IMG/VR virus record: IMGVR_UViG_3300046517_000210 | Span: 1 to 37,805 of that record | Direction: 5' to 3' (one strand) | Length of the DNA stretch: 37,805 bases | From: a virus | Part shown: positions 25,194-34,485 of the stretch, one piece after another | Layout of the letters: every line of letters starts with the position of its first letter | Position numbering within the stretch: position 1 is the first letter of the stretch | The notes under the pieces: model-generated | The model's database searches: none | Told to the model about the DNA's origin: nothing | The model's input: only the letters and a program-made list of their open reading frames with translations | Translations under genes and position numbers: made by a program

Positions 25194-26299
25194 TGGCATT
25201 AGCATCACCGCTTCGTAAACTGGCTAAGCCAGGCTTTTCGGCATTAGATAATCCATACGTGGAAAATCCGTTAGCTAATCTACCACAGGGCGCGCCTGAC
25301 GATAACGAATCTAAAGAACCAGCGCCAGATAACGAAGCTCCAGAAGAAGATGAAGCATATAAACCAATAGGTCCACTAGCTAGTTTGAGTAGTGATGTAA
25401 ATAATCCCCCTGATTCAGCAGATGATACAGCACCACCACAACCGTCTACTTCTGGTACGGCTACAGATACACCAGATAGTCCATTATCTAGTTTATCAAA
25501 TGATAAACAGTATCCAACACCGCTATTGGATAGACTTAAAAAGATGTATCTAGAGGAAGCTCCTAATCCTGATGATTATAAGCCATCTTTAGGCCGTAGA
25601 ATACTAGCTGGTATAGCTGCTGGTTCTGGAGCAAGCGCAGGTGGTATATCTGGCGGTCAGATGGTAGGTTTTAAAGATGACGTAAAAGAAGGTATCGCCG
25701 CGCGAAACGAGGTATTAGAAGGTCCATTTAATCGCGCGTCTAAACGCTTCGATGACCGCGCAAGAGGTCTAACAAAAGCGGCAGAAGTTGAAGAAAAGCA
25801 GGTTGGTAACTATCGCACCGCAGACCAAAGAGCGCGTGAAGATTCTATTAAACGTGATACACTAAATAATGCTATACAGAAGAATGCTAATATTTATGAA
25901 ACTAAGATTATGGAGATACAACGTAAAACTGATGAATTTGAGAAACATGCTGATTTTCTAGAGCGCCAATTAGCTAGTCAACAGTTTAACGCACAGTTAA
26001 GACAAGAAGCTCAAGATGCGCGTGATAAAGCTAACGCAGCGTCACGCCAAGCTATAATTGATATATCTGCTTTAAGAGAAGAAAGGCTAAAACACGAAGG
26101 CCAATTACGTGATGAAGATAGAGATAAACATGAGACATATCTTGAGAGTATTCTAAAACAGAAGGGTATCCCATTTGTATCCAGAACTACTGTTACAGCT
26201 AGGGATGCGCAGGGAAATCCAGCGGGTTCGCGCACTACGGATACGGTTAAAGAACCTCGTGATATGGGCGGCGAAAACGACCCATTAAAGGTACGCTAA
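25193..26299 (+). CDS. Coiled-coil internal virion-type protein, 368 residues
   Basis: The start at 25193 (MALASPLRKLAKPGFSALD), with GGAG upstream and TAATG overlap, is preferred over an in-frame ATG at 25166. The N-terminal 120 residues are an acidic, Pro/Ser-rich disordered region. A glycine-rich hydrophobic segment follows (LAGIAAGSGASAGGISGG), then a long charged helix (KAAEVEEKQVGNYRTADQR through QLRDEDRDKHETYLESI). It immediately precedes the giant 1945-residue gene. A hydrophobic patch plus coiled coil fits an internal core or ejection protein. Confidence 0.7.
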   Translation: MALASPLRKLAKPGFSALDNPYVENPLANLPQGAPDDNESKEPAPDNEAPEEDEAYKPIGPLASLSSDVNNPPDSADDTAPPQPSTSGTATDTPDSPLSSLSNDKQYPTPLLDRLKKMYLEEAPNPDDYKPSLGRRILAGIAAGSGASAGGISGGQMVGFKDDVKEGIAARNEVLEGPFNRASKRFDDRARGLTKAAEVEEKQVGNYRTADQRAREDSIKRDTLNNAIQKNANIYETKIMEIQRKTDEFEKHADFLERQLASQQFNAQLRQEAQDARDKANAASRQAIIDISALREERLKHEGQLRDEDRDKHETYLESILKQKGIPFVSRTTVTARDAQGNPAGSRTTDTVKEPRDMGGENDPLKVR

Positions 26300-29200
26300 T
26301 GGCTGGACCACAAAGTCCACTGGTGCAGAAAATACGCTCAAAATATCCTGAATATGATGATATACCAGACGACGAGTTAGAACAGAAAATATTAGCCAAA
26401 TATCCCCAATATTCTGACCTAGCGAGTTGGGCGCAAAATCCAACCGCGCAAGGTCCAGAACAGCCGTTTTATGATAAGGCTGCCCAAGCATTTGGCAGCG
26501 CAGGTAAATTTTTATCTAATCGAGTTAGTCAAGAAGTTGATAGAGGTAGAAAAGCTATAGATTGGGCCACTTCTCCTTCAGGCGGAGCCTTGCCTGAAGG
26601 CGACAAAAATGCAGGTGGACCATTAGATTTAGGATTATCACCATTAAAAAGGGTAGGTCAGGTTTTAGGTATTGGTAGACGTGAAGAAGTACCAAATATA
26701 CAAGGCCCAGAATTAATGCAAATACCAGGTGTTCAAGAATTTGGAGAACATGCTGCGGGTTCTCTACCTACCAGTATGGCTGCTGCATCACGCACTTTTT
26801 ATGGTGGTGGACCTGAATTATCAAAGAATGTTCTAGGATTTTTAGCTACACAAGACCCACGCGTTGTGAGTAGAGAAGGTGGAGAACCATACGTATGGGA
26901 CCCACCAGAAGGTTCATTTAAGTATTCGCGCGTTCCACCAGAACCCGGCGCACCTAGAGTACCAGTAAATAGACAACTACCAGAATCACCACTAGGATTG
27001 ACGGAAAATGCTGGCGCAGCACCAGAACCACCCCCGCCACCACCTGTACAACCATTTTCTCCGGTAGAACCGCCACCGGAAGCGCCGCCACAAGCGCCTA
27101 TAACTGCGCCATCTAATATACCTCCACCTGCACCGCGCACTCAAGCGACTGTACCGCCTGAAATTCAGGCTCAAATAGCTGTCATCCAGAAAGCTGTACA
27201 GGATGGCACATTAGATAGAGCAGATGGTATGCTTCAAATAACTCGTCTATTTATGACGAATATGAAGAAAACGCCTGTACCACCTCCTGTAGTAAAAGCA
27301 GAGCCGACTGCGCCAGTTTCTCCATTTACTGATATAAAATCTACACCTCCTGAACAGGCACAGCCACCACAAGCTGCGCCCGCTGCTCCTGTAGAACAAC
27401 CTGCGATGCCTGCTGCGCCTACTCCCGTAGCACCACCGCAAGCTACAGGGGCAGCACCTTTTTCTCCTGTACAAGATTTAACTAATGCACCGGCTCCGCC
27501 ATCTGCTGCGCCTATGGCACAATCTAACGTATCTATTAAAGCTGCGCCTGCGCCAGCACCACAAGCAGCACCACACGAAGATGCATTAATGCAAATTGGC
27601 AAAGAATTAATGAATAAGGGTGGAAAACCCACAGTAAAAACTGTAACTGATATGGATGGCACCACCCATGTTTGGATAAATGGTGTAAATCAAGACCATA
27701 AATTTGGCCCCGGTGGGGCTACAGATTTTGATATTATTCAACTACATAAATTTATTAACCATCCTGAAGATTTCAAGAGACTCTGGGAATTACAAGCTCA
27801 ACAAGCTGGAAATATTGAGCCTGCTGGTATTAAAAGAGCAGGTAGTGGACAAACTGAAGCAGCGCGCGGTGCAGCGCTATTTTCTCCGGTTAGACCTTTA
27901 GCTACTGCTGAGCCGCCTGTACAGCCATTTGCACCAGTACAACCTGCTGCGCCGATAGCTAAAATACCACCGCAGGTAGACCCATCAGCTAAACACTGGA
28001 TGGACCAAGTAGAAGCATTAGATAAGATAAAAGCGCCAGATACAGACTATCGAGATATCCTATCGAGCGGCGCGCGCTCTAAGAAAAAGGGCGAAACGTG
28101 GCGCGGCAAAGTATTAGGTTATATCGCATTGAAAAATGCGAATTATACACCTCCACAACTTGAACCAGAAGATTCTGGCGAACCTGTCAATCAACCAGCA
28201 GGTGAACCACTATCTAAATATCGTATAAAGACTATGCCTCCCGACGAGGCGATTCGTATAACTCAGGAAGATTACAAACGTGGGAGAATAACGCGCGACC
28301 AAGCATTTGATACGATGCATAATATTCAAGCAGCACACGATTTAGAAGATATGCCTGAATTGGGTGATGAAGGCGATGAAGTACCTACTATAGAACAAGA
28401 GCGTATTAGCAGACCATTTAAATCTGATGATTTATTTAAAGGTACGTCTGGAGAAGGATTAGATAAAGAAGCATCATTTGAAAAACAATGGGAGCAGGCT
28501 GCTAAAGAAGCTAGATTAGTGGGGCTAGACCCTAATAAGTATGATAATTTAAACCAACTACAGTGGGATATCACTCGAAAAGCTGCTATAGAAACTAAAA
28601 ATACTGGACGAAATCCGCTTCGCGCAGAATCAGCGCAGGGTGGCATTAAAATAGAAACAGATACCGAAGCTGCTGCAAATGAATTAATCACTGGTTATGA
28701 AGCACCAACAGAAGCTATAATGGTGCGTGAATCTATGCAAAATGCTATGGATGCTGTTAAGCATCTTGGCAAAGATGGCTATATTGAGATAGAGATACCA
28801 TCAGCAGCTAATGGTCGAAAATTAATTGTTCATGATAATGGAAAGGGTATGACTTTAGATGAAATTAAAGATGTATTTACAACTTTACATAAATCGGGAA
28901 AGGTAAATGAAGAAGGAGCATCTGGTGGAAAAGGCGTAGGTAAAGCTCCGTATATGCTTGGTGGTAAACATTTTGAATCTACCACTATAGCTGATGAATT
29001 TCCCTACAAAGTAGAGACTACAATTGCAGGCACAAAACGTGAATTTTTAAAACACGTTATGCCTAAACAGAGAAACGTATCTCATGCTGTTCCAACGGGA
29101 ACAACTATTAAAACTACATTATTAGAGAATCAGCTTGAGGGTCCAGCTAATGATATGATAAAAGATATGATGCTGTATAGCAGAGATTTAGATATGAATA

Positions 29201-32136
29201 TATCTGTTAAAGATAGAAATTATGTTAAAAGTCTTGGTGAACCCCCATACGTTTCCATAGCAAAATCAGCTGATGATACTCATATTTGGGAGGGAAAAAT
29301 AGAAGGTCATGATTTTAAACTTACCATACCTAAAGGTGACAAAACTAGAAAAAAGAGTTATATACCTGTAAGAGTATTGAACAATGGTATTTTTCAATAT
29401 ACTAAATATTATCATCTTCCTGAAGAAGTTGAAGATATACCATCAAATCTTATCCTTAATGTCCATCCTAATGCTAAAGAAGGTACAAAAGAATATCCAT
29501 TTCCTACCCAACGAGAATCTATGAAAGAACCAATACCTAAAAAAGTAAATGAGATTATAGAAAAATACGTATCTAATCCTCAAATAGAGAAGAAAAAGAA
29601 TAGAGTACAAGAATTATATGATGAAATGTCAAAAAAGACCTTTCCTGGTATAACTACAGAACGTACACCTTTACTATTTGACCCAGGAGAACGGCTTACA
29701 CCAGAAGAAAAAGAATACTTTGAAAATAGCTATTCTGTAAAGGCTTTAATAGAACATTATGACCAGACTATTAATGACATAGTTGAGGCTACTGGAAACA
29801 CAGATTGGGCTGAAGCTCTAGAGGGTGTAGGTCTAATTTTAGACCCGACTTCACATGGTATTATGATACCTAACCCGAAAACGGGTAAGGTTAGTATTCT
29901 GCTTAATCCGTTTCACAGGATTAATACGGAAAGTCCTGATAGTGCCGCGTTGGATGGCACATTTACACAGATGCATGAGGCCGCACATATTGGGACTGAA
30001 TCACCTTCAGAACCTCCAAGATTTGATACTGATGAAATAGAAGACCCGCGTTTGGGTAAATTTTTCCAAGCTTATTTACAACACCAGACTAATCATGGTG
30101 GTCTTAATATGGGGCATAGCGTATCTTGGCTCAAAAGACTAGGAGTGGTGTTCGCAAATTATGGACCCAGAAAAGCCTTCGCGTCCGCCGACAAACTCGA
30201 AAAAATCTTCTCAGATATCCCTGGGCGATACAATGCAGACATTCAGGAACTTTCATCAATCTATCAAGAGTCAAGGGGGCGTCCAGCAACTAAAGAGGAC
30301 CTTCTTAGCAGAACGGGAGTCCAGCAAAAATCTGAAGGACCAGGGGGAGAGGGAGATATTCCTAGCGATGCTAGACGCCCTAGAAAAAGAGCTGCTCCCA
30401 GACCTGTAAATACTCCTGAAGAAGCTGTAGCTAAATTAAATAATGCTATACAAGAAGCGATGGATTTGCGCGCTGAACAAGAAGCATCGTATACAGCGGA
30501 AAGAGGGAGAAGAATTAGGCGCGCGGCAGCCGTAAATCCAGAAAAAGGCGAAGCGGGATTCTATTCGCGCCTATCTAAGATGGCAGGTCCATACGCAAAA
30601 GTAGACCCCGGTCCTGCGCTTAGAAATCAATTTAATCAGAAAGATGCTGATTTACTATTTCAAGCTCTAATGGATTCACCCAATATCGACCAGTTTGAAA
30701 AACTTCATGCTGGCACAGGTCTGCTATCTCTCTTAAATGGTGATAAAATACCACAAAATAGCCAGATTAAATTGTTAGACCAAGCGTTTGGTAGTGAAAT
30801 AGAGCTATTATATGGTGGTCTTGGCGCTATGGGTAAAGTGCCAATGAAAATTATCAATGAAGTAGTTAATTTACCTAAAGCTCTGATGGCATCTGTAAAC
30901 TTCCATGCTGTTCTGCGCCAAGCATCTCCTATGATGCTACGTGGTGAGTATTGGAAGTCTTTTGGTACAATGATTAGAGCATATGGTTCTAAGAAAGTTT
31001 GGGAGGGTTTTAAGCAAGATTTAGAGACTAGAAAATACTTTGTTCATCCTTTAATGACAGATTCTAAAGGAAATCCACGATTAGATAAAAATGGTGATGC
31101 TAGATTTGGTAAATCTATAGCTGAGAAAATGGGCCTACGTATTACTGAAATTAACGGCCCAATGGATAAGCGTGAAGAAAGTTTCATGGCTACTGCGGTA
31201 GGTCACATACCACTAGTGGCAGGCTCGAATCGCGCGTATGCCATATTTTTGAATAAGATTAGAACTGATACGTTTGAAAATATGATGGAGCAGGCTAAAG
31301 CTACCAAACAATTAACTCCAGAAATGGGGCGCGCGATAGCTCGATTCATTAATAATGGCACAGGTCAAGGTTCATTAGGAAAACTTGAAGCTGCTGCCAC
31401 AGAATTGAATATGGCCTTTTTCTCACCACGACTAAAGGCCAGTATGCTCGCTATGATGAATCCTATATATTATAAAAATCTGCCGTGGATGGTTAGAAAA
31501 GAAGCTTTAAAATCATTATTTGCGGTATTAGCATTTGGTACTACAGTAGGTGCTATAATAGCTAATTCAAAATTAGGCTCAGTAGAATTGAATCCAACTT
31601 CTGCTGATTTTGGTAAGATTAGAATTGGAAATACTCGTATAGATATGTTTAGGGGATTTCAACAGATTGTAGTGGCGGCTGCGCGCTTGAGGAAGGGTGA
31701 GATAACTAGCTCTACGACTGGCGAAACAAAGAAGTTAGGTAGATTCGATACACCAACACATACTAGTCTAGTATTTGGTGTTGGTAACAAATACCAAAAG
31801 AGCTATATGGAGAATCAATTCAGTCCTACTCTTGGCGCGATTGACGATTGGGCCAGTGGTCGAAAAATTGATAATAACGCAGTATTAGATTTTGCCAGAG
31901 AGATGGCTGGTATGAAAGGTGAAGCTGGAAATACATCTAAAGTGATAGCTAATCTAGTAACACCTATGTTTATTAATGAAGTATTAGAGATTCAAAAGGA
32001 TGACCCTAATTGGTGGCGTACTTCAGCGGTATCTCTACCAGGAGCTATTGGAGCAGGCGAGCAGACTTATCCACCAGCACCACCTAAATCATTGTTTAAT
32101 CCAACGAGGGGATTTTCGCCTATTCGGAAGCCCTAG
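26299..32136 (+). CDS. Giant polyvalent virion protein with GHKL ATPase and HEAAH metalloprotease motif
   Basis: This 1945-residue protein is a probable ejected internal virion protein. Residues 11-34 hold two KYP-x-Y repeats (KIRSKYPEYDDIP and KILAKYPQYSDLA). Residues 230-560 are Pro/Ala-rich and disordered, with F-[SA]-P-V motifs at F253, F388, F528 and F544 and F-S-P-I at F1939. Residues 795-960 are a GHKL ATPase module: N-box RESMQNAMDA (E811, N815), DNGKGM (846-851) and GGKGVGKAP (876-884). A zinc-metalloprotease motif, HEAAH, lies at 1226-1230. The C-terminal third contains a region found in large phage polyvalent proteins (about 1560-1945) and one hydrophobic segment near 1739-1757. 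The start overlaps the previous stop as TAATG and AAAGG precedes it. Roles are inferred. Confidence 0.85.
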   Translation: MAGPQSPLVQKIRSKYPEYDDIPDDELEQKILAKYPQYSDLASWAQNPTAQGPEQPFYDKAAQAFGSAGKFLSNRVSQEVDRGRKAIDWATSPSGGALPEGDKNAGGPLDLGLSPLKRVGQVLGIGRREEVPNIQGPELMQIPGVQEFGEHAAGSLPTSMAAASRTFYGGGPELSKNVLGFLATQDPRVVSREGGEPYVWDPPEGSFKYSRVPPEPGAPRVPVNRQLPESPLGLTENAGAAPEPPPPPPVQPFSPVEPPPEAPPQAPITAPSNIPPPAPRTQATVPPEIQAQIAVIQKAVQDGTLDRADGMLQITRLFMTNMKKTPVPPPVVKAEPTAPVSPFTDIKSTPPEQAQPPQAAPAAPVEQPAMPAAPTPVAPPQATGAAPFSPVQDLTNAPAPPSAAPMAQSNVSIKAAPAPAPQAAPHEDALMQIGKELMNKGGKPTVKTVTDMDGTTHVWINGVNQDHKFGPGGATDFDIIQLHKFINHPEDFKRLWELQAQQAGNIEPAGIKRAGSGQTEAARGAALFSPVRPLATAEPPVQPFAPVQPAAPIAKIPPQVDPSAKHWMDQVEALDKIKAPDTDYRDILSSGARSKKKGETWRGKVLGYIALKNANYTPPQLEPEDSGEPVNQPAGEPLSKYRIKTMPPDEAIRITQEDYKRGRITRDQAFDTMHNIQAAHDLEDMPELGDEGDEVPTIEQERISRPFKSDDLFKGTSGEGLDKEASFEKQWEQAAKEARLVGLDPNKYDNLNQLQWDITRKAAIETKNTGRNPLRAESAQGGIKIETDTEAAANELITGYEAPTEAIMVRESMQNAMDAVKHLGKDGYIEIEIPSAANGRKLIVHDNGKGMTLDEIKDVFTTLHKSGKVNEEGASGGKGVGKAPYMLGGKHFESTTIADEFPYKVETTIAGTKREFLKHVMPKQRNVSHAVPTGTTIKTTLLENQLEGPANDMIKDMMLYSRDLDMNISVKDRNYVKSLGEPPYVSIAKSADDTHIWEGKIEGHDFKLTIPKGDKTRKKSYIPVRVLNNGIFQYTKYYHLPEEVEDIPSNLILNVHPNAKEGTKEYPFPTQRESMKEPIPKKVNEIIEKYVSNPQIEKKKNRVQELYDEMSKKTFPGITTERTPLLFDPGERLTPEEKEYFENSYSVKALIEHYDQTINDIVEATGNTDWAEALEGVGLILDPTSHGIMIPNPKTGKVSILLNPFHRINTESPDSAALDGTFTQMHEAAHIGTESPSEPPRFDTDEIEDPRLGKFFQAYLQHQTNHGGLNMGHSVSWLKRLGVVFANYGPRKAFASADKLEKIFSDIPGRYNADIQELSSIYQESRGRPATKEDLLSRTGVQQKSEGPGGEGDIPSDARRPRKRAAPRPVNTPEEAVAKLNNAIQEAMDLRAEQEASYTAERGRRIRRAAAVNPEKGEAGFYSRLSKMAGPYAKVDPGPALRNQFNQKDADLLFQALMDSPNIDQFEKLHAGTGLLSLLNGDKIPQNSQIKLLDQAFGSEIELLYGGLGAMGKVPMKIINEVVNLPKALMASVNFHAVLRQASPMMLRGEYWKSFGTMIRAYGSKKVWEGFKQDLETRKYFVHPLMTDSKGNPRLDKNGDARFGKSIAEKMGLRITEINGPMDKREESFMATAVGHIPLVAGSNRAYAIFLNKIRTDTFENMMEQAKATKQLTPEMGRAIARFINNGTGQGSLGKLEAAATELNMAFFSPRLKASMLAMMNPIYYKNLPWMVRKEALKSLFAVLAFGTTVGAIIANSKLGSVELNPTSADFGKIRIGNTRIDMFRGFQQIVVAAARLRKGEITSSTTGETKKLGRFDTPTHTSLVFGVGNKYQKSYMENQFSPTLGAIDDWASGRKIDNNAVLDFAREMAGMKGEAGNTSKVIANLVTPMFINEVLEIQKDDPNWWRTSAVSLPGAIGAGEQTYPPAPPKSLFNPTRGFSPIRKP

Positions 32137-32308
32137 AATCATCACAATCTTTAGTGAATTTATCAGAGACTACCATAATCTCTTTCCAATCATTAGGGCC
32201 GCTGCCTATACTATGCTTTTTTGATTCATCATATATGACTTTATGCATAGGATTCTTAGCTATAATATATGCTTTGTCGCTGTGGTCCACACCAAGTAGA
32301 TAGAACAT
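32120..32308 (-). CDS. Hypothetical 62-residue protein
   Basis: This small charged protein begins MFYLLGVDHSDKAYIIAKNP. Its 3' end overlaps the giant gene's 3' end by 17 nt on the opposite strand. Its start follows a TAG stop directly. AAAGGTGCAG lies upstream. It is the last gene of the leftward replication block. A short, mixed alpha/beta composition gives no functional clue. Confidence 0.6.
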   Translation of the reverse strand: MFYLLGVDHSDKAYIIAKNPMHKVIYDESKKHSIGSGPNDWKEIMVVSDKFTKDCDDSRASE

Positions 32309-32620
32309 CTATTTTCTGCACCTTTCACAAGTTTTATCCATATATCGTGTTAGGTTATGTGTTTGGGTACGATTGAAGCATATTCTGCATATGAATAGAT
32401 AGGGCCTATTTGAAAGATTTTGCATAGCTCTATTGAAAGCATCCTGTTGCGCGCGAATCGCATTAGCAGCGGCAGCATTTAATGGCTCAATAACAACTCC
32501 AAGATTAAAATTAGCCTCCGCCAGCATCTCGCACACCTTTCGCGCAGCCGCATTAGCTTCATTCTCATTCGGGTTGTTATTGGCTAGTTTTACTAGCTTC
32601 TTCAGCAGGTCTAAGTTCAT
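32309..32620 (-). CDS. DUF2786-like protein with C-terminal CxxC pair
   Basis: A longer frame reaches 32668. The start at 32620 (MNLDLLKKLVKLANNNPNE) has a strong GGAAAGAAGCGGC leader and matches the N-terminus of DUF2786 (an LLKKLxxLAxNxNENEAxxAA pattern). The protein is 103 residues and ends with two CxxC knuckles (ICRICF and CERCRK), a small zinc ribbon. DUF2786 proteins are common in phages and mobile elements, but their function is not settled. The start region overlaps the upstream gene. Confidence 0.75.
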   Translation of the reverse strand: MNLDLLKKLVKLANNNPNENEANAAARKVCEMLAEANFNLGVVIEPLNAAAANAIRAQQDAFNRAMQNLSNRPYLFICRICFNRTQTHNLTRYMDKTCERCRK

Positions 32621-32753
32621 GCCGCTTCTTTCCACAGAATTGACAATAGAAATAGTAGTGTAGACCATTCTCCGATAGTATTGGTCCCTGCCACGTATGA
32701 CGTTTTATCCAATGTTTATAGCATGGTCTATAGAGTCTGCGCTTCTTATACAC
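32577..32753 (-). CDS. Small CxxC protein, start uncertain
   Basis: The frame is open to 32831, but the ATG there lacks a ribosome site. A GTG at 32753 has AGAGG 7 nt upstream and gives a 58-residue basic protein with YCQFCGKKRHELRP. An ATG at 32783 is another option. Only one CxxC is visible, with extra Cys/His nearby (RPCYKHW). Either start overlaps the upstream gene by 49-79 nt, unusual for this block. It may bind zinc; otherwise unrecognised. Confidence 0.5.
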   Translation of the reverse strand: MYKKRRLYRPCYKHWIKRHTWQGPILSENGLHYYFYCQFCGKKRHELRPAEEASKTSQ

Positions 32754-32929
32754 TTTACATCCTCTACCCAAAACAAATCCCATACCTTCGTAGAGGTCAT
32801 CATCATATCTCCCGGATATTGAAAGAGGCATCGCGCGGTCACACGTATATATGTGCCATCGTTTACCAAATCTATATCACCTTCATATATAAATTTGTGA
32901 GGACCGTTATGAACTTCAACGACTATCAC
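32705..32929 (-). CDS. Hypothetical 74-residue beta-rich protein (GTG start)
   Basis: The gene starts with GTG at 32929, overlapping the preceding stop as GTGA, with GAGAAGAT upstream. The protein begins MIVVEVHNGPHKFIYEG and looks like a compact beta barrel or SH3-like domain, with an aromatic segment near residue 50 (VWDLFWVEDVKCIRS). No family is recognised. The overlap with the next gene's possible start leaves the downstream boundary uncertain. Confidence 0.65.
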   Translation of the reverse strand: MIVVEVHNGPHKFIYEGDIDLVNDGTYIRVTARCLFQYPGDMMMTSTKVWDLFWVEDVKCIRSADSIDHAINIG

Positions 32930-33135
32930 ATCTTCTCGAAGTAGTTACAGCAGCCTTCTGGTTGTACTGTGGCGTTTCCTTTAGCCTTCTGAACTTTTAT
33001 CATCTCCTCTTTGTTACACTCGTTAGGCGCAGGATAATATTCACAGTTAGAACACTTAAATGGTCCCTTGTTAGGTGGCATGTATACAGGGTCTTGACCA
33101 GGTGGCGTTCTGTCTACACGAACTTTAGCTGTCAT
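32926..33135 (-). CDS. Cys-rich small protein, HiPIP- or zinc-like
   Basis: This 69-residue protein has five cysteines in the order CSNC, NEC, CC (FKCSNCEYYPAPNEC then EGCCNYFEK). The C-terminal CCNYF and CxxCxYY features resemble small phage proteins annotated as high-potential iron-sulfur-like or zinc-binding. Metal binding is likely, but cluster type cannot be told from sequence. GAAAGAGAG precedes the ATG. It overlaps the upstream gene by 11 nt. Confidence 0.7.
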   Translation of the reverse strand: MTAKVRVDRTPPGQDPVYMPPNKGPFKCSNCEYYPAPNECNKEEMIKVQKAKGNATVQPEGCCNYFEKM

Positions 33136-33286
33136 TTTTTTTCTCTCTTTCAGCTTTTAATTCTTTATTTTCCTGCTGGAGACGGGCGACTTCGGCGCGC
33201 AACTGCTTCAGGTGATATTGATCATCGCTGTGATTAACACCTTTCAGTGCGAGGCGTGTGGGGGTGTCGTCAGGGGCATCAGACAT
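33125..33286 (-). CDS. Small coiled-coil protein, 53 residues
   Basis: This short gene starts at an ATG overlapping the stop of the ATPase gene as TAATG (33286-33288). It begins MSDAPDDTPTRLALKG and has a clear heptad helix (LKQLRAEVARLQQENKELKA) with leucine and glutamate repeats, so it probably dimerises. It is acidic at the N-terminus and basic at the end. It may be a small adaptor for the replication block, but no family is recognised. Confidence 0.65.
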   Translation of the reverse strand: MSDAPDDTPTRLALKGVNHSDDQYHLKQLRAEVARLQQENKELKAEREKKNDS

Positions 33287-34485
33287 TATTTTTTCCCCTT
33301 CATCCAGTCTTGAAGTTTCTGCACAACTGCGTCAGGCATATGGTATAGTATTTGCGCGCCATGCTGCTCAGCTTTAATCTGTCCTGATTCTTCAAATCCG
33401 CGCATTATCTCGTCTAACTCGTTAGCGTTCAGATGATAATGCATATCGAGCATTAGCTGTGCGCGCGACATCATATGGTTCTCACGCGCTAGTAGTTTCT
33501 CTATAATCATCACTTTTTGATTGGCGAAACTTGACCTGCCCTTTTTGCCCATCGTGACGCGGCGCGTATGCCCGATTAACTTCTCGCATTGAAGCACGGA
33601 TTCTTCCATCGCTTCTAGCGATATCTCTAACTTTGGTTCGCGCGCTAGCGATAACAACATAGCTACCTTAAGCACGCTATCCCCAAACCTATTAAGAGTG
33701 CCAGTATCATCCACAACATCTTTACGCATTCTTGCGAATTCATTGTACCATATTTTGTAGTATTCACCGGCTGGTGTCTTGTGTAGTGGTGTGAATGCGC
33801 CTTTAAGCTCTGCTAACTTCTTAACGTATGCAGCTAGATATTTGTAGTCAGGCGCGTGCTCTAGTGGGTCTACTAACGAGTTAATCGCATTCTCTCTATC
33901 TGCATATATGATAAAAGTGCGAGCGAAATAGCCTCCTTGTATATCCTGTTTTCCAAAGAATTCTTCGCTGTGCGCCTCATTCGTAGCTGTGAGCATTGTA
34001 ATTGTAGGGTCGCGCAGTTTAAAATTCTCAGATTTAAGTAGTGATTTCCAATCACCTTCGTTCCAGTTTCGGTCATACAAATCCGTCAGAATGGACATAG
34101 CGGCAGGGTCATCTACAATGCTACTACTTAATTCAGAACTGCATATAAAAGCTATAGCTTTATTAACTACAACTCCACCCGGTTGGGTGAAAGCTGTACC
34201 AAGCTCTTTTAAGATACCCTGTATACTACTTCGGCCAGATATGATACGAGTATTATTAACTTGTTTAACAATCTGTTTTGCCATGCTGATGGCTGGTCCT
34301 TTTTTAAGACCAGACTTTGCATGTAGCATAACATATATGTTTGGATATACATTATAAAATTGTTGAAACAACCAAACGTTGTCTTTAACCGCTGCTGATA
34401 TAGCCGCTAATCCAGACCAATAGAAGAAAGTGAGTGGCGTTTCTAGCTCTTTATGTTGGTCGAGAACTTCGTCAATCCAATTCAT
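33286..34485 (-). CDS. DUF3987-like RecA/DnaB-type ATPase, replicative helicase candidate
   Basis: This 399-residue protein starts MNWIDEVLDQHKELETPLTF and resembles DUF3987-type P-loop proteins found near phage primases. The Walker A region is degenerate (HAKSGLKKGPAIS, 55-67, without the usual GxxxxGK[TS]). A Walker B-like strand follows (AIAFICSSELS, 110-120), then a sensor strand ending TATNE (about 166-170) and an arginine motif GGYFAR (184-189). The C-terminus looks like a winged helix (EIMRGFEESGQIKAEQ). It sits between the SSB-tail protein and small zinc proteins in the replication block. The start overlaps the upstream stop as ATGA. Confidence 0.7.
   Translation of the reverse strand: MNWIDEVLDQHKELETPLTFFYWSGLAAISAAVKDNVWLFQQFYNVYPNIYVMLHAKSGLKKGPAISMAKQIVKQVNNTRIISGRSSIQGILKELGTAFTQPGGVVVNKAIAFICSSELSSSIVDDPAAMSILTDLYDRNWNEGDWKSLLKSENFKLRDPTITMLTATNEAHSEEFFGKQDIQGGYFARTFIIYADRENAINSLVDPLEHAPDYKYLAAYVKKLAELKGAFTPLHKTPAGEYYKIWYNEFARMRKDVVDDTGTLNRFGDSVLKVAMLLSLAREPKLEISLEAMEESVLQCEKLIGHTRRVTMGKKGRSSFANQKVMIIEKLLARENHMMSRAQLMLDMHYHLNANELDEIMRGFEESGQIKAEQHGAQILYHMPDAVVQKLQDWMKGKK

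Noticed and set aside
30161-30409. An 82-codon alternative frame inside the giant gene
   Set aside because: It has no ribosome site and the main frame continues with sensible protein sequence. An open run of this length is expected by chance in a 5.8-kb gene.
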